From assembly GCA_951640195.1 (NCBI GenBank), contig OX621166.1, positions 2,410,501 to 2,474,500 of the forward strand: DNA of 64,000 bases. The letters are read 5' to 3'. Shown here in pieces: positions 58,646 through 64,000 of this stretch (within the stretch, counting starts at the first letter, position 1; the number at the start of each line of letters is the position of its first letter). The stretch is from Porpolomopsis calyptriformis (taxonomy: Eukaryota; Basidiomycota; Agaricomycetes; Agaricales; Hygrophoraceae). The translations under genes and the position numbers were made by a program. The notes under the pieces are model-generated. The model saw nothing but the letters and a program-made list of their open reading frames with translations, ran no database searches and was not told the origin of the DNA.

Positions 58646-60721
58646 ATGCGCATAATCTCCTGGAACATCGTCCGTTCACTCCTCCTCATCTCGTCCTCCA
58701 CTCATTCACTTTATCACCCAGAATGGTATACGCACCCTTCCACAGTACCACCCGTGAGCATCCCTTTCGGTTCCAATCCCAGCTGCAGCCTTTAACCCTC
58801 TTTGCTCCTCCAGGTGGAATACGTTCAAGTCATTCGATGAAATTTTGGACCATTTAGACGCGACCATCATCTGCTTTCAAGGTACGCGTCTCCCTCGCCC
58901 CCCCGTTCACCACCCTTGGATGCCGAGATCTGCCCAGAAATGAAGACATCCCGTGCCGGTCTTGAAAGAAATGTCGCCCTTCCCGGCCCCTACGACGCCT
59001 TCTTTTCCTTCCCGACAAAGAAAGGCGGTTACAGCGGTGTGGCCGTGTACACCGACTCGCGAAAACTCATACCATTAAAAGCCGAAGAAGGCCTCTCCGG
59101 CAACGTTCAGCCCAGGCCACCACTAACCCCCGACGAGAGAGTCTCGGCCTCATACCCCGCTGTCCACGAAATTGATTTAGTGGCCGACGAAGACGGGAAC
59201 AAACCCCCACAATTGACAACTCTCGACCACGAAGGACGCGCGCTCGTCTTGGACTTTGGCCTATTCGTCCTTATCAATCTCTATTGCCCGAACGAGGCCT
59301 CGGACGAGCGACTCGTCTTCAAAATGAACTATCATCTCATGCTCCAAGAACGCGTCCGTAAGCTCGTCGACCAAGGTCGCGAGGTCATCGTCCTCGGCGA
59401 CATCAATATTTGTGCAGCCCCTCTCGACCACGGCGAAGGCCACTTGGCCAGCCGTTGGACCAGTTTCTACGATCATCCTGCCCGTGCCTGGTTTCGGAAA
59501 TGGCTTGAACCAGAGGGGTACATGATCGATATCATACGCAAATTCTGGCCAGAGAGGAAAGGCATGTACACATGTACGCTTTTTTCTTCTTCTTTCGCTT
59601 CACCTCCGATTCAATCATCGTTTTCATTAAAGGTTGGAACACAAAGATATCTGCTCGTGAAACCAACTACGGCACACGGATTGATTACATTTTGGGCACT
59701 CCTGGCTTACTGCCCTGGCTCAAACATGGCGATATTCAAGCGCGTGTACAGGGCTCTGACCATTGCCCTATATATATAGACCTGCACGACGAAATTCAGC
59801 TTCCTTCCGGCGCCACGCTGACTTTGCTGGAGGCAATGAAAATGGACGACACTAAAAGGGAACCTCCCCGTCTGGCTTCCAAGTTTTGGGATGAATTTTC
59901 TGGAAAGCAAACCCTGCTGTCTACGTTTTTCGGAAAACGGGGGAACGCTCCCCCGCTGGCGAGCGAATCCTCAACTCTGACTATTTCATCGCAATCTCAA
60001 ACGTCCACCTCAGATGTGCATCAACCATCCGAGAGCGACGATCCCCCTTCAAGCATGGATACCACCGCGTCTTCTCTCCCCCTGTCCTCTCCGCCATCAG
60101 ACACCGCTCCCCTGTCGCCCGACGCCACTCACACCGTACCCTCTCACCCCGCCCTCAACAAACGAAAGATCGACACCAACGCTCCGCCCCCAAACAAGAG
60201 CAAGAAACAAAAGCAAGGTCAACCCAAGCTCTCCGCGTTTTTCGCCAAACCGTCCACATCCAAATCACATTCTTCTCCCACCGAACCGGATGAAGTCCCC
60301 GACGCCAACGTCGACTGCGGTCAACCCGAACCCGATTCTGACCAATGCATGGCCATCGAACTGTCCACTTCAGACAGTTCTCTCGCTCCGTCCGCAGCCC
60401 AGTGTAAGTTGGCTTGGTCTCATCTGTTGGCCCCCCTTCAGCCACCGAGGTGCACTGTCCATGGGGAACCTGCGAAAGAGTTCACCGTGACCAAGCAAGG
60501 ACCGAACAAGGGGAAGAATTTCTTCATCTGCTCTAGGTGCGTGTCGTTCCCTTCCTCTCTCATGATGAATAATGACGCGCTGCTGCAGGCCGGTTGGTCC
60601 GGGCTATGATAGGGGAAAGGCAGAGCGTCTGCGAGAAGAAGTTAACCCCCAATATAGATGCAATTTTTTCAAGTGGTCGAGTGATGTAAAGCGGCAGGCT
60701 CTTAAGGATAAAGCGAAATGA
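58646..60721 (+). CDS. APN2: AP endonuclease 2 (class II), GRF zinc finger
   Basis: Base-excision-repair nuclease cutting abasic sites and trimming 3' blocks. Six exons (58646-58669, 58722-58753, 58814-58881, 58938-59573, 59633-60536, 60589-60721) sum to 598 residues. ExoIII-fold motifs: MRIISWNI joined to NGIRT, then across a splice FQEMKTSR (metal Glu), LINLYCPNE, VLGDINICAAPLDH (catalytic Asp/Asn), TRIDYIL and GSDHCPIYIDL (catalytic His). Two PCNA-interaction-like boxes follow, KQTLLSTFFGK and QPKLSAFFAK. The C-terminal zf-GRF has CTVHGEPAKEFTVTKQGPNK, then NFFICSR, and ends CNFFKWSSD. Domain order matches fungal and animal APE2. Confidence 0.93.
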
Positions 60722-60779
60722 AGTGTAGATAGTCAAATGGAATTCAAGCTGGTGGAAACCTTTTTTTTTTTCAACATGT

Positions 60780-63700
60780 CGTCTATCCGAAAGGAGTTGT
60801 AAAGGAGCGTGACGGTGAACGTCGAGAGCAAGAGCGACTAACTACGGTGGTGTCGTTCGTTCAAAGGAAGAGAAGGATTGGTATTGAAACGGGATCACAC
60901 GCACGTCAAACACGACCGCATGATGATCAACTCCGACAGCAACCACAACCTGCACACGATGCACTGGAAAATCCAATAATTTGAGTAGTTGATACAGACA
61001 CCGGTAATACAACAATCGCAAAGTGGACTCCCTCACGACTCGCGTTGTTTACCCTTCGCTATCTTGTCCTTTTTGCTTACAGAGGCAAGGTGACGAGCTG
61101 TGATTTGTGTGTGTGGGTGGCTGCTCCCGAGACACTTCTCCTGACCAGCTAAGACCACCTTGTAAAGTGAAGCTGCCTCATCGTACCGTCCTTGTGACCC
61201 ATACACCGACGCGAGATTGTGCATTGACATGAGCATAAACGGGTGAACGTCTCCTAGAATCTTCTGCTTGCCGGCTAACGTCTGCTTATGGAGAGTTTCC
61301 GCGTCGTCGTACCGTCCTTGGTACTGGTACACCAAAGCGAGATTGTGCATCGAAGTGAGCGTAGATAGGTGATCAGCTCCTAGAATCTTCTGCTTGCTGG
61401 CTAACGTCTGCTTATGGAGAGTTTCTGCGTCGTCATACCGTCCTTGGGACATATACACCAACCCAAGATTGTTCATTGAGGTGAGTGTGTCTGGGTGGTC
61501 AGCCCCTAGAAGCTTCTGCGTGCTGGCTAACGTCTGCTTATGGAGAGTTTCCGCGTCGTCATATCGTCCTTGGGACTCATACAACGAAGCGAGATTGTGC
61601 ATCGAAGTGAGCGTAGACGGGTGATCAACCCCTAGAAGCTTCTGATTGCTGGCTAACGTCTGCTTATGGAGCGTTTCCGCGTCGTCGTACCGTCCTTGGG
61701 ATTTATACAAGGAAGCGAGACTGTGCATCGAAGCGAGTGTGTCTGGGTGATCATCTCCTAGAAGCTTCTGCATGCTGGCTAACGTCTGCTTATGGAGCGT
61801 TTCCGAGTCGTCGTACCGTCCTTGGGACTTATAAACCAATGCAAGATTGTGCATCGAAGTGAGCGTAGACAGGTGATCAGCTCCTAGAAGCTTCTTCCAA
61901 ACTTCAACGGCTGCTTTGTACAACTCCTCGGCCTCATCATATCGTCCACATCTGAATAGATATTTTGCAATATTTGTGTTGGCCGTTGTCAGCTCCGTAT
62001 TCAAGCCGTATGTGTCGTTCCATGCCTCATTCAGAGATCGTAAATGCGGCACGAATGTCTCGCATTCAGGCCACGTCTGGGGTAATTCATGGTGTTTGAT
62101 GTGCTCGAAGGCGAAACAGACAAGCGACACGGATAAATGGAGCCACTTTGGATAAGTTTCATTGGTCCTCGCAGACTCCTGCATCATGAATTTGACCAAA
62201 TCGTGCATCCACAACGAAGACTCTCCGATATTTGGTCGATGGTCGATCAGAGATAGGTTGTTGAGTTGTTGTATGGCTTTCTGAAACTCGATTGGTTCGA
62301 GAATTAGGGAAATCAGCGAAGAAGATTCTGAAGGTATCCGAGATGTCGGCCTTGTGTTGTCCGTTTCAGTTGTCGTGCCATGATGTAATGGCGAATGACG
62401 CTTGCCCCATTCCTTCAGCCGTCGTAATGGGGTAAGCTTGAGTAACGATGATGGTGATGGCAAAGAAGATGTCAAGGGAAGGGGTGATGCTGGAAACGGG
62501 TCGGTAGATGGCCCTGGGTCTTGGGAATGTGACAATCGCTTGGCTCCTTCAATAATCATCTTCACAGGTATGTTCTCTGTGTCGAGGAATGAAAGAACTT
62601 TCAGAAGATTGCTGATATCGTGAGATTCGTGATTCAGTTGATCAAACAGGTTGGAAAATGTGACTGCGACAGATCGCTCCTCGTAAGTGTTTAGATCATT
62701 CTCCCATTGAATCAGCTGTGAACGTATGTGAACATTTGCATTCGATGTAATTGGCAAAGATAAACGTACTTTCATCTTTTGCCTACTGTCATACAACTTG
62801 AGCATATCGCCTAGATTGGTACCCGTTTGCTTAATAAACGATGCCGCATGAACAACGGCAAGAGGCAGACGACCAACGCAATTGACTAATGCTTCGGCTT
62901 GGCTCAATACCAATGGCGTTGCGATTTCCGAATCGATACCTGCATCTTCAACAAGAAGGTTCGCCGCGTCCGTCAGGTCCAACGTTTGAAGTGCGAGTAT
63001 TGGATATTGTACTCCCGCCGCGTTCGTCAAAGCCTCAGCAACTTCAGCCGTCCGTGTTGTGAAAAGAATGCTCCCTTGGGTATTAGTTCGAGGGAGATGC
63101 AACCGAAGGAAGCTCAGGACATCGCGATGAACGTTGTCAACGATCAGAAGCCAATCGATGTCGCTGTTTCCATGCGACCCTTCCAACCAGCGTCTCGCCG
63201 ACGTTAGCTTCGCGCTCTGATTCTGATTGTAGCGGCTGTGGTCGTCGATGAGATCGAGAATTTTAGCAAACCCTTGGTTTAGCTTATCGACGGTGGTAGC
63301 CGATGTCCAGAATATGTGCGAGTACCAGTGGTGTTCGAATGCGAGTTTTGCGTACTTCAAAAGTAACTGGGTCTTCCCTAGTCCTGGCATCCCACGAATA
63401 GCGCAACGGCTTGGTAGATTGCTTGGGTGTTCATTTAGCGCTTCCTTGACAAACTCGAATTCTTTTCCTCTTCCAGTGAAATGTGCCGAGAGACGATCGA
63501 TAGGAGCATCGTTGATACGTTGAGGTAAACCTGACTGGCGGTTGGCGTTCTCTGGTTCTAGAATGCACAAGCAACGTCAGAAGGAATGTACTTCTGTCTA
63601 CGAATCGAAGCAGATGGCGGATTGGAGACGACTCTTTGCGCAAGCGCCAAATACAGCTCACTCGTCGAACATTATCGCTATGGGACTGACTGACCTGGGA

Positions 63701-63862
63701 CTGACAGATGATAATGGGTCACTTGATCATGTCCGACCAAGTTCACTGCGCCATGGTTTGCGTTGAGGGTACCGAGAGAAATGCTGCTCATGATGAAGGT
63801 GAGAAAGAGATAATCGATAGGCGCCCAAACGAGAGGATGACATCGCGCACGGACCACTATTA
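60780..63862 (-). repeat. right arm of a 3.1-kb inverted repeat (NLR-B)
   Basis: Reverse-complement counterpart of 10391-13517: the 3' flank of the receptor (GTCTATCCGAAAGGAGTTGT at the left end) through GCGCACGGACCACTAT at the right end. Beyond both borders the two arms share no sequence that I can see. Confidence 0.9.
61033..63791 (-). CDS. NB-ARC/TPR receptor (NLR-B)
   Basis: Close paralogue of NLR-A in opposite orientation. Exons 63791-63695, 63557-62770 and 62715-61033 sum exactly to 855 residues. Exon 1 encodes MSSISLGTLNANHGAVNLVG then HDQVTHYHL, one codon longer than in NLR-A. NB-ARC motifs GMPGLGKTQLLLKYA, WLLIVDNVHRD, GSILFTTRTAEVAEAL and GRLPLAVVHAASF are intact. Seven 42-residue TPR-type repeats follow, sharing the QGRYDDAETLHKQTLAS core. 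The end is extended relative to NLR-A (KKDKIAKGKQRES). The 54-bp intron at 62716-62769 has no stop and is a multiple of three, so retention would add 18 residues. The gene appears complete. Confidence 0.88.
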
Positions 63863-64000
63863 TCACTTGCGGGACCAATTTATAAAACACAATGTCCGAA
63901 AACTCTGTGCTGCCTCCAATACCTTTCATTTGATGCATTTGCGCGTAGAGTAGCGACGAGCTCAAATCCATTTTGAAGAACCTGTTCCTGGGGTTACATG
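63863..64000. other. window edge outside the NLR-B repeat
   Basis: No match to the corresponding flank of NLR-A and no gene seen in the last 138 bp. Confidence 0.3.

Overview
The window is nuclear DNA of a filamentous basidiomycete, most likely a mushroom-forming Agaricomycete. The genes are split by many 48-66 bp GT-AG introns. The gene families are typical of that class: a DUF6533 membrane protein, a kinase-like protein of the MKRGF-start family, TKL kinase-WD40 and NB-ARC/TPR receptors, DASH subunit DAD2 and a basidiomycete-type MED12. No prokaryotic operon structure, CRISPR array, rRNA or convincing tRNA was seen.

Left part (1-14.3 kb): a DUF6533 membrane protein (-), a kinase-like protein (-), a FAM72 zinc protein (-), a decayed WD40 fragment, NOL12/RRP17 (+), a deleted NLR relic, an unknown RGG-type ORF, an HNH-like fragment, a complete NB-ARC/TPR receptor (NLR-A, +) and a proline-rich secreted protein with a GPI-like tail. 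Middle accessory island (15-25 kb): an intact BOS1 SNARE gene, followed by a tandem array. Four copies of an unknown small secreted protein (-) alternate with three broken copies of the BOS1 3' end (+). A transposon-like ORF and an old NLR relic lie in the same island. Each duplicated unit is about 2 kb.

Right part (25-60.7 kb): mostly conserved housekeeping genes. In order these are a P5B ATPase (YPK9/ATP13A type), a serine/threonine-rich single-pass membrane protein built from repeated exons, a kinase-WD40 protein with a helical N-terminus, PCK1, a GNAT acetyltransferase, MED14, an SCYL1/CEX1 pseudokinase, MED12, DAD2, an enoyl-CoA hydratase, a small SnoaL/NTF2-like protein, BUD20 and APN2. 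Several pairs are divergent over short shared promoters (MED14/SCYL1, MED12/DAD2, BUD20/APN2).

The right edge carries NLR-B (-), a close copy of NLR-A. The two form about 3.1-kb arms of an inverted repeat enclosing about 47 kb of largely essential genes. With two further NLR relics, this is a small birth-and-death family of innate-immunity-type receptors. Their TPR arrays are almost identical repeat to repeat and differ mainly at a few residue positions. I found four exon-level surprises: a one-base frameshift at the catalytic-lysine motif of the kinase-WD40 gene, a two-base frameshift in the fourth secreted-protein copy, a stop-containing versus stop-free 54-bp intron in the two NLRs, and phase-0 repeated exons in the membrane protein. 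All calls come from reading the sequence and from family knowledge; no database search was run.
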